Shown here in pieces: positions 25,589 through 33,672 of a DNA stretch of 41,605 nt. Location: contig JAGUZQ010000127.1 of the NCBI GenBank assembly GCA_020060765.1, positions 1-41,605 of the forward strand. Direction: 5' to 3'. The first letter of the stretch is position 1, and every line of letters starts with the position of its first letter. The notes beneath the pieces are model-generated. The model saw nothing but the letters and a program-made list of their open reading frames with translations. It ran no database searches and was not told the origin of the DNA. Source of the stretch: Planctomycetota bacterium (GTDB lineage Bacteria; Planctomycetota; SZUA-567). A program made the position numbers and the translations under genes.

Positions 25589-26452
25589 TTAATATTCCGC
25601 GATGAATTTGCGGAAGAGCCTCAGCAGTTCCTTAGTCTTGTCGCCAGCCTTGCCGGTGCCGATAACGCGGCCGTCGATCTTCACCACCGGGATGAGTTCC
25701 GCGGCGGTGCCGGTAAGGAAACATTCCTGCGCGCAGTAGAGGTCGTAGCGCTGCAGGTTCTCCTCCGCCACTTCCATGCCTGCCCCGCGCGCAAGCTCCA
25801 TCACTTTGTTGCGGGTGCAGCCCAGAAGAATGCCGGCGGAAACCGGCGGGGTGATCAGCCTGTTGCCGTTGATGATGAAAATGTTGTCGCCGGTGCATTC
25901 CGCGACATAGCCCATGTGGTTGAGCATGATCGCCTCGACCAGCCCCGCCTCCAGCGCTTCCATTTTGGCGAGAATGTTGTTCAGGTAGTTCAGCGATTTC
26001 ACGCGCGGGTTCAGCGCTTCGGCCGGAACGGCGGGCGTGGCGGCGGTGATGAGAGCCAACCCCTTTTCGTAGAACTCCTCAGGATAAAGCTTGATTGAGG
26101 CGGCGATAATGATGACCGTCGCCTTGGGGCACTTGTTGGGGTCGAGTCCCAGATCGCCCACGCCGCGGGTCACGACCAGGCGGATGTAACCGTTTTCCAG
26201 GTTGTTGACCTTGAGCGACTCGTCCAACGCCGCCGCCATCTCTGCTTTCGAGAGGGGGATTTTCAGGCGGATGAAATGCGCGCCCTCGTAGAGCCTATCG
26301 ATGTGTTCCTGGCGGAGAAATACCTTGCCGTTGTAGGCGCGGATACCTTCGAACACGCCGTCGCCGTAAAGCAGGCCGTGGTCGAAAACCGAAATCTTCG
26401 CTTCGCTCTTGGGATAGAATTTCCCGTCGATATAAATTTGCTGCTCTGACAT
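25589..26452 (-). CDS. ilvE: Branched-chain amino acid aminotransferase (PLP fold type IV)
   Basis: Interconverts leucine, isoleucine and valine with their 2-oxo acids using glutamate, in the cytoplasm; 287 residues. The PLP lysine is K152 in NPRVKSLNYLNN. Early hallmarks are SVFDHGLLYGDGVFEGIRAY (about 21-40) and the RLVVTRG strand (about 91). The cofactor glutamate is in YVAECTGDNIF (about 183-193). The C-terminal block TGTAAELIPVVKIDGR is typical of IlvE. AGGAGA precedes ATG 26452. D-alanine aminotransferase and aminodeoxychorismate lyase share the fold, but these motifs fit IlvE best. It stands alone, with a hairpin just below its stop. Confidence 0.92.
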   Translation of the reverse strand: MSEQQIYIDGKFYPKSEAKISVFDHGLLYGDGVFEGIRAYNGKVFLRQEHIDRLYEGAHFIRLKIPLSKAEMAAALDESLKVNNLENGYIRLVVTRGVGDLGLDPNKCPKATVIIIAASIKLYPEEFYEKGLALITAATPAVPAEALNPRVKSLNYLNNILAKMEALEAGLVEAIMLNHMGYVAECTGDNIFIINGNRLITPPVSAGILLGCTRNKVMELARGAGMEVAEENLQRYDLYCAQECFLTGTAAELIPVVKIDGRVIGTGKAGDKTKELLRLFRKFIAEY

Positions 26453-26570
26453 GGCTTCTCCTGTCTTTTTTCCGGGCTCGAATCAGGCAAATATGCTTGA
26501 AATAAGAATATCCCTTGCAAGGAATATTGCAAGCGATATCGCGGCAAAATCAGGCAAACTATTTTTCATT

Positions 26571-28166
26571 TCACCTTGGAACTGCTCGAAAAATAGTGCC
26601 ATCGCCCAGGCGGGCAAGCACCGGCAGGCGTCCGTCTGCCTCAAGTTCCTCCTTTGAGGGCAGATAATGCCGCCACGTCATCTCGCCAAAGTATACGACT
26701 GCCGCTTTGCCATTTTTGCATTCCTCGCACATCAGGGAAAAGTTTTCCGCAAACTGTGGATCATCCCCCTGCGTCATCAGAATCAGCTTGGAGGGAATCA
26801 GGGTAGTTTTCATTTTCAGATGGAAATAGATAACATCGGGGCCGTTTGAATATATTTTCATGTCGCCTGGGAGGTTCCTGACAAAAGCCAGGGTTTCGGA
26901 TTGTTGCCACGCCCGGGAATTATACCCCCTGCCGTCGCGGTGCAGGGATGACGCAAAGGGAAGGCATGCGGCGGAATTTATGCTGATATTCAAGGCCGCG
27001 AAACACAGGAAAACCTGCCAGACAAGCTTTTTGTCGACAGCTTGCGATACATGCCACGCCAGCGCTATGCAAGCCAGGGCAAGAGCCAGCAGCGCGGGCA
27101 GAAGAATACGTTGATCCAGGGGAGTGTGGGCATGGATAAAAGAGATTGAAAATACCAGGAAACAACCATACACGACGAAAAACGCCAGGCATATCGCCGT
27201 GAGGAACAAAACCCCGGACTTCAGGTTGGCGGCAAGATATTTTTTCTTATGCAAAAAAACAAGCGCAATCAGAAAGACGACGGTGACAACGCCGAGGTAA
27301 AGCAAACCGAATCTGCCGCGCACGGTAAGCGAAAGGAAAAAATCATAAGTGGTCAAGATAAAAGTACGCGCATGCCTTAAACCGATAGGATGAAACGTTA
27401 TGGGACGGCTTGCCGCAGTTTTTCCCAGCATAAGGTTTCTCGTAATCCAGGCTGCAAGCGGCAAGCAGGCAACCCCAGTGAAAACCGCGGCGTTGATGAG
27501 TCTTTGCCTGATCGGTCGCTCACTTATGAAAACCAGCGCCAGTATCGCGGGAGGCAGCAGGGTCACTCCAACATAACGGGTCACCAGAGCGAAACCGGTT
27601 ACCAGGGAAGCGAGGAGCAAAAGCCGCATGTCCGGCTTCTGCATATGGCGGTTAAGCAGGATGAAGCCCAGAAACATTAGTGTTATAAACGGCGCCTCGG
27701 ACATGGCTGCGAAATGAACGGAAACAGTGGCAACCGAGAAAACGAAAAAGCAGACCGCGCAGATGGCAGCCGCAAGATTTCTTTTCGTGCAGAGATAGGC
27801 CGCAAACCCGAACAGAAACACATTTACGCCATATAAAAGCACGCACAAGATCCGCGCCGAAACTAAAACCTCAGTCTGCGAAACCAGACTGGTTATCGCC
27901 AGCAAAATCGGATACCCGGGGGGATAGTGGGTCATGAGCTTTCCCTGGCTGACGAAGCCGTTACCCTCAAGCAGATTCCGGGCGGCGTCAAGGTAGGCCA
28001 CGGAGTCGCAGCACACTTCCGCGCCCCATTTGGTCAGCCAGAGCATATACATGCTGCCGCATAAACCCAGCAGCGCGATCAGGACAAAACTGTTTTTTAT
28101 ACCTGCATCCCTGCCCACAGCCACATTGCGATTCTCTTGCACAATGCCCTTTCTGAAAAAAAGCAT
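26571..28166 (-). CDS. GT-C fold membrane glycosyltransferase (ArnT/PMT-like)
   Basis: An integral membrane protein of 531 residues with about 10-11 hydrophobic helices between residues 25 and 400 and a soluble C-terminal part (about 420-531). The first periplasmic loop carries an acidic motif, CCDSVAYLDAARNLL (about 51-65), and then HYPPGYPILLA (about 79-89), as in GT39/GT83 enzymes that use polyprenyl-phosphate sugars. It probably decorates a lipid or protein on the outer face of the inner membrane. It stands alone, with no sugar-nucleotide gene beside it. Its coding sequence looks more AT-rich than its neighbours by eye, a hint of transfer. The substrate is unknown. Confidence 0.82.
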   Translation of the reverse strand: MLFFRKGIVQENRNVAVGRDAGIKNSFVLIALLGLCGSMYMLWLTKWGAEVCCDSVAYLDAARNLLEGNGFVSQGKLMTHYPPGYPILLAITSLVSQTEVLVSARILCVLLYGVNVFLFGFAAYLCTKRNLAAAICAVCFFVFSVATVSVHFAAMSEAPFITLMFLGFILLNRHMQKPDMRLLLLASLVTGFALVTRYVGVTLLPPAILALVFISERPIRQRLINAAVFTGVACLPLAAWITRNLMLGKTAASRPITFHPIGLRHARTFILTTYDFFLSLTVRGRFGLLYLGVVTVVFLIALVFLHKKKYLAANLKSGVLFLTAICLAFFVVYGCFLVFSISFIHAHTPLDQRILLPALLALALACIALAWHVSQAVDKKLVWQVFLCFAALNISINSAACLPFASSLHRDGRGYNSRAWQQSETLAFVRNLPGDMKIYSNGPDVIYFHLKMKTTLIPSKLILMTQGDDPQFAENFSLMCEECKNGKAAVVYFGEMTWRHYLPSKEELEADGRLPVLARLGDGTIFRAVPR

Positions 28167-28240
28167 ACCTGCTCACCTGAAAAATTTTATCCATAACCGG
28201 CAAAAGTGCAAGATCGAGTTTTATTATAGCATCGCCAACC

Positions 28241-28276
28241 CAAAACAAAACCCTCTATCCGCATAAGGGAAGAGGG
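28241..28276 (-). terminator. Rho-independent terminator of the receiver gene
   Basis: On the minus strand a hairpin with CCCTCT/AGAGGG outer pairs plus an inner TCC/GGA (28251-28276) is followed directly by TTTTGTTTTG (28250-28241). It lies 67 bases after the stop of the receiver gene at 28343, and is oriented to end that transcript before the glycosyltransferase gene begins. Confidence 0.75.
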
Positions 28277-28342
28277 CTGTCTTTAAAAGCTTCAATTAGG
28301 AAAAGCGCAAAAGATTGCATCATGCAAATCACTGAAAAAAAG

Positions 28343-28729
28343 TCAACTTCCAGCGAGGATTTTTCTGATCCTTTCCAGCAGGGTATCTGCCTCGACCGGC
28401 TTGTGGATAAACGCTTCCGCTCCGGCCTCGGCACATTCGAGCACATAATCCAAGTTGGTTCTGGCGCTGCACATGGCGACACGCAGGCTTTTCATCTCGA
28501 GCCTGGCCTGGATTTCGCGCAGGCATTCTATCCCGGTTTTCCGCGGCAGCAGCGAATCGAAAATCACCAGCCGCGGCCGCAATTCCTCCAGCAAACGCAA
28601 CGCGATTTCCCCGTCATGCGCCACTTCCACCGCATACCCGGCGTGTTCCAGGATTTTCTTCATGGCGAAACAATGGTCGGTATCGTCGTCCGCGATTAAT
28701 ATATCAACTGCCTGCGTCAAGGATGCCAT
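28343..28729 (-). CDS. Stand-alone response regulator receiver domain
   Basis: A single CheY-like receiver of 128 residues without an output domain. The acidic pocket is D14-D15 (IADDDTDH), the phosphoacceptor is D58 (VIFDSLLP) and the conserved lysine is K110 (IHKPVEAD), so it should be phosphorylated. ATG 28729 is chosen because GGGGGA lies just upstream; the ATG at 28741 lacks a site. It has its own terminator. It is divergent, across 468 bases, from the signalling cluster that begins at 29198 and may feed into it. No histidine kinase is encoded beside it. Confidence 0.88.
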   Translation of the reverse strand: MASLTQAVDILIADDDTDHCFAMKKILEHAGYAVEVAHDGEIALRLLEELRPRLVIFDSLLPRKTGIECLREIQARLEMKSLRVAMCSARTNLDYVLECAEAGAEAFIHKPVEADTLLERIRKILAGS

Positions 28730-28741
28730 GGAATCCCCCAT

Positions 28742-29197
28742 TTCTCAGCGAAGGTATTTCCAAACAAGTGTGTGTAAAATATAGACCAAAACGATAAAAG
28801 TATTTTACTCTCTGATTTTCGAGATTTCAACAAAAATCTGCAAATATTTTGTATCAGATTCGTGCAATAATTCACTTTATCTGTTTTAAGTCACGCCTTC
28901 AAAAGAAATTATGCCGAAAAACAGGGTATTGAAAACCTCTCCCCGGTTATTGCTATTCATCAGCCTTGTCCGAAAGTGTCGAGTGCCTGAAGGGAATGCC
29001 TGATAATCGTGACTGATTGAGAGCAGAGCGACAAAGGGAATTTTCCAGTAAATTTTCACAATTTGGATTTCCGATATAAATTGCTATCAAAAAAGAACTT
29101 GACAGAATTGGTTTTCATTTTAACATTAACATTTATTTGCAGTCCATAAACAAACCTTTAATATTGCGTTCCGGGGAGGGGTACAAGGGGAAAGCGT
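28742..29197. other. 456-bp AT-rich intergenic region before the signalling cluster
   Basis: No coding frame is supported. The region is clearly more AT-rich than the genes on both sides. It must hold the divergent promoters of the receiver gene (minus) and of the MshEN gene (plus); a good candidate for the latter is at 29099-29126. I looked for a c-di-GMP riboswitch pattern because the downstream gene encodes a likely c-di-GMP-binding domain, and saw none. Confidence 0.45.
29099..29126 (+). promoter_or_regulatory. Candidate promoter of the MshEN/HATPase/STAS cluster
   Basis: A perfect TTGACA (29099-29104), a 16-bp spacer and TAACAT (29121-29126, 4 of 6 to TATAAT) lie about 70 bases before ATG 29198. 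AT-rich DNA surrounds it. Confidence 0.5.
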
Positions 29198-29911
29198 ATG
29201 CAGATCGGGGAAATGCTGATCAAGGCTGGCGTTATCACCCAGCAACAACTTGAATCAGCCCTTGACTACCAGAAATCCATTGGCGGCCACCTCGCCCAGA
29301 TCATTGTCAAGCTGGGTCACGCCGAGGAGTCTGCCATACTTTCGTTTCTTTCCCAGCAGATGCAGATCCGACTGTTTGACCTGTCCGGGCTTCAACCCGA
29401 TCCCGGCCTGATGGGTCTGCTGCCGCAGGAAGTGATCGAGCGGCTCAACATCATTCCGCTGAAAAAAGAGATGGGCATACTTACGGTCGGAGTGTCTGAC
29501 CCTACCGATTTCTCCGGCATAGACGAGATCAGGATTCACGTTGGCGGCGGAGTCGAAACCGTGCTGGTGTCCGCGTCCCAGGCACGCGATATCATCAATC
29601 ATTTTTTCGCCGTTCCAAACGGGACGGAAAAAGGCGGGAACAAGCGACCCGTGCGGCGCGGCCGCAACAATCTGGCGGAACTGGTGCACGAACTGGAGCG
29701 CGACGTGCGCCTGCAGGAGCTGGCGGAAAAAGGCGGCGGCGACCTGATCAACGAATTCGGCGCGATTCCGGAAAAAAGGCTGCTGCTGGCGCTGGTCATG
29801 GCGCTGGAGGAAAAAGGCGTGCTGACGCGGGGGGAAATCCTGTCGGCGGTAGCCAAGTTGCAAGTAGTGGAAAACAGGCTGGAGGAACTGCGCGAGCGCG
29901 GTCGGGAATGA
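29198..29911 (+). CDS. Stand-alone MshEN-domain protein (likely c-di-GMP sensor)
   Basis: A 237-residue protein whose N-terminus is the domain found at the start of GspE/PilB/MshE secretion ATPases, but with no ATPase attached. The tandem 24-residue motif is visible: IGEMLIKAGVITQQQLESAL ending in DYQ (3-24), a five-residue spacer, then a second copy ending in LSFLSQQ (about 30-53). The arginine that opens the motif in MshE is Q2 here. A second subdomain (about 60-135) ends in ASQARDIINHFF. The C-terminal 100 residues are charged and helical (ALVMALEEKGVLTRGEIL). Its promoter and order make it the first gene of the cluster. It may sense c-di-GMP and bind a partner encoded downstream. Confidence 0.8.
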   Translation: MQIGEMLIKAGVITQQQLESALDYQKSIGGHLAQIIVKLGHAEESAILSFLSQQMQIRLFDLSGLQPDPGLMGLLPQEVIERLNIIPLKKEMGILTVGVSDPTDFSGIDEIRIHVGGGVETVLVSASQARDIINHFFAVPNGTEKGGNKRPVRRGRNNLAELVHELERDVRLQELAEKGGGDLINEFGAIPEKRLLLALVMALEEKGVLTRGEILSAVAKLQVVENRLEELRERGRE

Positions 29912-29953
29912 AAAACTTGCCCGGTAGATGCCGGGACAACGGAGGGATAGCGA

Positions 29954-31033
29954 GTGAACATGACCGAACTGGTCGAACGGGTAAGCGCCGGGCTGGTGGG
30001 CAAGGCCGCGCCGGAAGCGGTGCTGGATCGGGCTTCGCGGGAAGTCAGAACCGCGCTGCAGCAGGGCGAGGCGGTAGACATCCTGGGTCTGGTGCGGGTG
30101 CGGCTGACGGCCAAGGGATTGCAGGGCGGAGAGTACGGCCCCGCCGCCCTTTCCGCCGAACCGATGCCGGGACTGCTGCCGGAAAAGACAGCGCCGGAGA
30201 CCGCCGACAAATCAGACATCGTGGTGATAATCGCCGCCGACCAACGGGACATGTTTAACGAAGTCCTGGCCAAGCGCCTGACCGCTCCCGGCCGCAGCGC
30301 CCACGTCGCCGAAGGCATTACCGGCGTGCGCGACGCGGTCAAGGAATTCGGCGCCGACGTGGTGATCATTGACTCCGATCTGGAAATGGCCGAGGAGGTG
30401 CGCCAGTGGCTCAAGGCCGCCCCCGAGCGCAGCCTGATTTCGCTCATCGCCATCTATCGCCAGGAGGATTCCCCCGACAAGGTGAACGGCTTCCGCGTTT
30501 GCGAAAACGAATGCCTGACCGAACCTTACGAGATGCAGGCGTTGGAGGACATCATCACCGAGGAAATCAGGCGCATCCGGATGGAGCGCAAATATTTTCA
30601 ACATGAGGTCAGCTTCCAGTTCCCCACCCAGGCGGTCTACCAGCAACAGGCCGCCGATTTCATGGAAAAACTGGCTGCCCACTCCGGGCTGGACGAGGAA
30701 GGGCAGACCGGGCTGGTGGTCGCTTTCCGCGAGGCGGTGGACAACGCCGCGCGCCACGGCAACCACAGCGAAAAAACCGCGCTGGTCACCATCGCCTACG
30801 TGCTCGACCGGGAGAAGGTGACGGTCACCATCGAGGACGAGGGGCCGGGCTTCGACACTTCCCGCTATATCGAGACACGCGTCAGCGGCGACGCGGTGGC
30901 GGTCGCACGCCAGCGCCACGCCGAGGGCAGGCAGGGGGGCTTGGGCATCATGCTCATGCTCAAGAGCGTGGATCGCATCGAGTACAACCAGAAGGGAAAC
31001 GTACTGAAGTTGACCAAGTTGTTAAAAAAATAA
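29954..31033 (+). CDS. HU-like / pseudo-receiver / HATPase fusion (RsbW-type kinase)
   Basis: A 359-residue protein in three parts. Residues 1-54 look like the N-terminal half of an HU/IHF protein: MNMTELVERV, a second helix, then LQQGEAVDILGL, which aligns with LAKGEKVQLIGF of HU; the DNA-binding arm is missing. After a linker, residues 88-205 resemble a receiver with D140 (VVIIDSD), but the acidic pair is AAD and the lysine is replaced by E190 (TEPYE), so phosphorylation is doubtful. Residues 215-359 are a serine-kinase HATPase with N-box E260/N264 (FREAVDNAARHGN), G1 DEGPGFD (295-301) and G2 GRQGGLG (325-331), all intact. GTG 29954 is favoured by GGAGGG seven bases upstream; ATG 29960 is the alternative. 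The STAS protein encoded next is its obvious partner. Confidence 0.8.
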   Translation: MNMTELVERVSAGLVGKAAPEAVLDRASREVRTALQQGEAVDILGLVRVRLTAKGLQGGEYGPAALSAEPMPGLLPEKTAPETADKSDIVVIIAADQRDMFNEVLAKRLTAPGRSAHVAEGITGVRDAVKEFGADVVIIDSDLEMAEEVRQWLKAAPERSLISLIAIYRQEDSPDKVNGFRVCENECLTEPYEMQALEDIITEEIRRIRMERKYFQHEVSFQFPTQAVYQQQAADFMEKLAAHSGLDEEGQTGLVVAFREAVDNAARHGNHSEKTALVTIAYVLDREKVTVTIEDEGPGFDTSRYIETRVSGDAVAVARQRHAEGRQGGLGIMLMLKSVDRIEYNQKGNVLKLTKLLKK

Positions 31034-31081
31034 TAGCGCCGCAGGGGATTGTCTCCGCTGCATAGAAACAGAGGATGGCTA

Positions 31082-32041
31082 ATGGCAAGACTTGAATTTT
31101 CGCTCCGCGAGATCAGCGCCCCGGAATTCCAGCCGGCGACGGTGGTGGATATGATTGGTTCGATTGATCCCGACACCTTGGAGATTTTTGAAAGCCTGAT
31201 GGATCGGCTGGTGGAGGAGGGCAAGGTCAGGCTCGCCTTCGACCTGTCCAGACTCAAGTACATCAACTCCACCGGCATGGGCATGATGGTGCAGTACGTC
31301 GACACGCTGATGGAGGAGGGCGGCGGACTGGTGCTGATGAACATGCAGCCCAAGGTGCTGCTGGTGGTGGAGATGCTGGGGTTGCAGGAACTGTTCCAGA
31401 TAGTTTCCGGCGAAGCCGAGGCGCTCAAGGCGCTGTCCGGAGGAGAGGTCGCCCCCGCCAGCATCGAGGTCAGGCTGGACGAGGATTTCAAGAAAAAGCC
31501 CGCCCCTGCCCGCAGCGCGTCGGAGGAAGCCGCCGCCAACCTGAAAAGCACCATCGGCTGCCCCAACTGCCGCGCGCGCCTGCGCGCGCCGACCAGCGGC
31601 TTCTATCGCTGCCCGCGCTGCCGCGCGGCGCTGGAGGTGGACGCCGAGGGACAGGTGCTGGCTTATCCTGAAGCGGTCGGCAACATTACAGAAATGACCA
31701 TTCCCACCGACGATATTTATCTCGCCAGCGCTTCGCAGATCGTGGCTCTGGCGGCAGAGACCACCGGCCTGGCGGAAGCCGAGGCCGACGCCATCGCCGC
31801 CGCGACCGAAGGGTGCCTGCAACTGCTGGCGCGGGAAGCGATCAACGGCGCTTCGGCCACCACGCGCCTGCACCTGCTGGTGCGGCCGGAAAACAAGAAA
31901 CTCACCGTCAGGATTTACTGCGGCGGTTCGGCTCTGGCCGACGCCTCGGCGGTCAACCGCTTCAAGGCTAACGTGGACAAGCTTAACTACGTGGTCGCCA
32001 CCGACGGCAACCTGATAACCTTGGAAAAGAAAACGAAATGA
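31082..32041 (+). CDS. STAS / zinc-ribbon / degenerate HATPase-like fusion
   Basis: A 319-residue protein. Residues about 15-115 form a STAS domain with the acceptor loop YINSTGMGMM, where S63 is the presumed phosphoserine. Residues 160-180 form a zinc ribbon, CPNC then CPRC (C160, C163, C177, C180). Residues about 204-319 have the strand-helix pattern that opens RsbW-type kinases (EMTIPTDDIYLASASQIVAL and a TEGCLQLLAREA helix where the N box should be). The asparagine and the G boxes are missing, so no ATP binding is expected. ATG 31082 follows GAGG; an earlier in-frame ATG lacks a site. It probably binds the kinase at 29954-31033. Confidence 0.75.
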   Translation: MARLEFSLREISAPEFQPATVVDMIGSIDPDTLEIFESLMDRLVEEGKVRLAFDLSRLKYINSTGMGMMVQYVDTLMEEGGGLVLMNMQPKVLLVVEMLGLQELFQIVSGEAEALKALSGGEVAPASIEVRLDEDFKKKPAPARSASEEAAANLKSTIGCPNCRARLRAPTSGFYRCPRCRAALEVDAEGQVLAYPEAVGNITEMTIPTDDIYLASASQIVALAAETTGLAEAEADAIAAATEGCLQLLAREAINGASATTRLHLLVRPENKKLTVRIYCGGSALADASAVNRFKANVDKLNYVVATDGNLITLEKKTK

Positions 32042-32144
32042 TCTTCAGGGACTGAGGGACTAAGAAAAATCTTTTGAACACGCGGTGCCGATAACCTCTG
32101 ATTGCGAAAAACTTACGGCAAGCAGGGAAATCTTCAACCAGAGC

Positions 32145-32176
32145 CTTAGTCCCCTAGTCCCTTAGTGCCTTAGTCC
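32145..32176. repeat. Four tandem 8-bp repeats with inverted partner
   Basis: CTTAGTCC, CCTAGTCC, CTTAGTGC, CTTAGTCC follow one another exactly in register. An inverted double copy (GGGACTGAGGGACTAAG) lies at 32048-32064, so the 177-base gap between the STAS and MshEN genes can fold into a long stem. It may be a terminator or attenuator, or a small mobile repeat. Confidence 0.65.
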
Positions 32177-32218
32177 CCCGAACTTATCACCAACAGGAAA
32201 ACAACAACGGAGACAGAC

Positions 32219-33565
32219 ATGGGTTTCATGGGAAAGCTTTTCGGCGGTGGCGACAAGAAGAAACCCGTTAAGGGCGACTCTGCCAAACGTCCTTCGGGGC
32301 GCAAGACTTCAGTCAGGCGCAGCGCCAAGATGCCCTCCGCCCCCGCACCCGACCTGGCTGGCGACACCCTGCTGCAGCCCGCGCCTAGCGAGAGTGGCAA
32401 AACCAAGCCCGCCATCGGCGGCAAGGTTCAGAAAAAATCCACCGCCGCGGTCAGACCGGGAGTCGGCTTCGGCAAGGGCGGTCGCCCCTCCGCCCGCGAC
32501 AGCGGTCGCAAAATCCGCAAAAGCGTAAGCAACAAGCAGGTCGGCAGCCTGCTGGTGAAGGCCGGCTCCATCTCCAACGAGCAGCTCGACCAGGCGCTGG
32601 AAATCCAGGCGGATAAAGACGGCCTGCTGGGTCAGATTCTGACCGAGCTGGGCTATTGCTCCAAGGCGGATGTCGGCGGGGCGCTGCGCAAACAGCGCAC
32701 CATCACCACGGTGCTGCTCACCAACGTCAAGTTCGACCCCGAGGCGCTGGCCCTGCTTGGGCGCGACTTCTGCCTGCGCAACCGCCTCATCCCCTTCGAA
32801 AAGATGGGCAACCAGATCTGCGTCGCCATGGCCAACGTCCTGGACGCGCAGGCCAAGACCGATATCAAGGACAAAACCCAGTTGCAGGTGAAAACTTTTG
32901 ACGCGAGCTGGCAGGAAATCCAGCAGGCCATCACCGACCACATCCCGGAAACCTTCGACAACAAGGCGGCCGCAGCCGCCAAACCCGACGATCTCGTCAT
33001 CGAACTGCCGGAAGAGGAAATCGACATCATCGAGGAAATGCAGGATTCCCTCGCCACGGCGATGAATATTAATCCGGCGTCTTCACTCTCCTCTTCCGAG
33101 GAAACCGTGGAAGTTGATTTCGCTCCGCCCCGGAAGCAGGAGCCGCTCATCTTCGACGAACTCGAAGTGATCGAGGAACTAGACGACTCCAACATCGCGG
33201 AAATAGCCGAGATCGAGGAACTGGCGGAAATCGCCCCCGGCGCCGAGGAGATCGTGGAACTTCCGGAAATCGCGCCGCTGGAGGAAATCGGGGAACTCGC
33301 CGAACTGGAGGAAGTAGTCGAAATCGCCGAGGTGGCAGAACTGAAGGAAGTGGCCGAGATCGAGGAATTGGTCGATATCGAGGAAATCCCGCTGCCTGGA
33401 AAGCCGCTGCCGGACGAGGAGATGGACGCGATCCCGATGGCGGGTTCTTTTTTCGCCGAGGTGGTGCAGTGGGGAGCCGCCGACGCGGAACGCCGGTGGC
33501 TGGCCGAGCACCTGGCGGACAATCCCCTGTCGGTCGTGCCTGCGCCAGACATAAAAGCATCGTAG
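32219..33565 (+). CDS. MshEN-domain protein with basic N-terminus and acidic repeat tail
   Basis: A 448-residue protein without ATPase. Residues 1-100 are basic and low-complexity and begin with a short hydrophobic/amphipathic stretch, MGFMGKLFGG, that could touch the membrane. The MshEN domain is at about 105-243, with the tandem motif QVGSLLVKAGSISNEQLDQA (107-126, ending in EIQ at 130) and a second copy ending in GGALRKQ (about 159). Residues 313-392 are an acidic repeat of xxEIxEL/AEIEEL type, rich in E, I, L, V and A. The tail after 405 (FFAEVVQWGAADAERRWLAE) is amphipathic. GGAGA precedes the ATG. The likely role is a c-di-GMP-responsive scaffold; there is no direct evidence of ligand. 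Confidence 0.75.
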   Translation: MGFMGKLFGGGDKKKPVKGDSAKRPSGRKTSVRRSAKMPSAPAPDLAGDTLLQPAPSESGKTKPAIGGKVQKKSTAAVRPGVGFGKGGRPSARDSGRKIRKSVSNKQVGSLLVKAGSISNEQLDQALEIQADKDGLLGQILTELGYCSKADVGGALRKQRTITTVLLTNVKFDPEALALLGRDFCLRNRLIPFEKMGNQICVAMANVLDAQAKTDIKDKTQLQVKTFDASWQEIQQAITDHIPETFDNKAAAAAKPDDLVIELPEEEIDIIEEMQDSLATAMNINPASSLSSSEETVEVDFAPPRKQEPLIFDELEVIEELDDSNIAEIAEIEELAEIAPGAEEIVELPEIAPLEEIGELAELEEVVEIAEVAELKEVAEIEELVDIEEIPLPGKPLPDEEMDAIPMAGSFFAEVVQWGAADAERRWLAEHLADNPLSVVPAPDIKAS

Positions 33566-33601
33566 CCCAAGACTGTCGCATCCAAAAAAAATCCTGCGGA
33601 A

Positions 33602-33634
33602 GTCATTCCCGCGGAGGCGGGAATCCAGGCGGTG
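33602..33634. repeat. Solitary GCGGGAAT palindromic (REP-like) repeat
   Basis: The palindrome ATTCCCGC-GGAG-GCGGGAAT (33605-33624), with flanking GTC before and CCAGGCGGTG after, matches the arms of the element at 25325-25483. It lies between two convergent genes (stops at 33565 and 33673) and could serve as a two-way terminator structure; a T run (33663-33672) lies further on the plus strand. Confidence 0.65.
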
Positions 33635-33672
33635 TTGCGTACGGTGAAAACTAACAGAGCCCCTTTTTTTTA

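Noticed and set aside
26460..26490. tRNA-like T-arm sequence (GGGCTCGAATC)
   Set aside because: No acceptor stem, anticodon arm or CCA end can be built around it.
32145..32176. Short CRISPR or VNTR coding repeat
   Set aside because: The unit is 8 bp, directly tandem without spacers and outside any gene.
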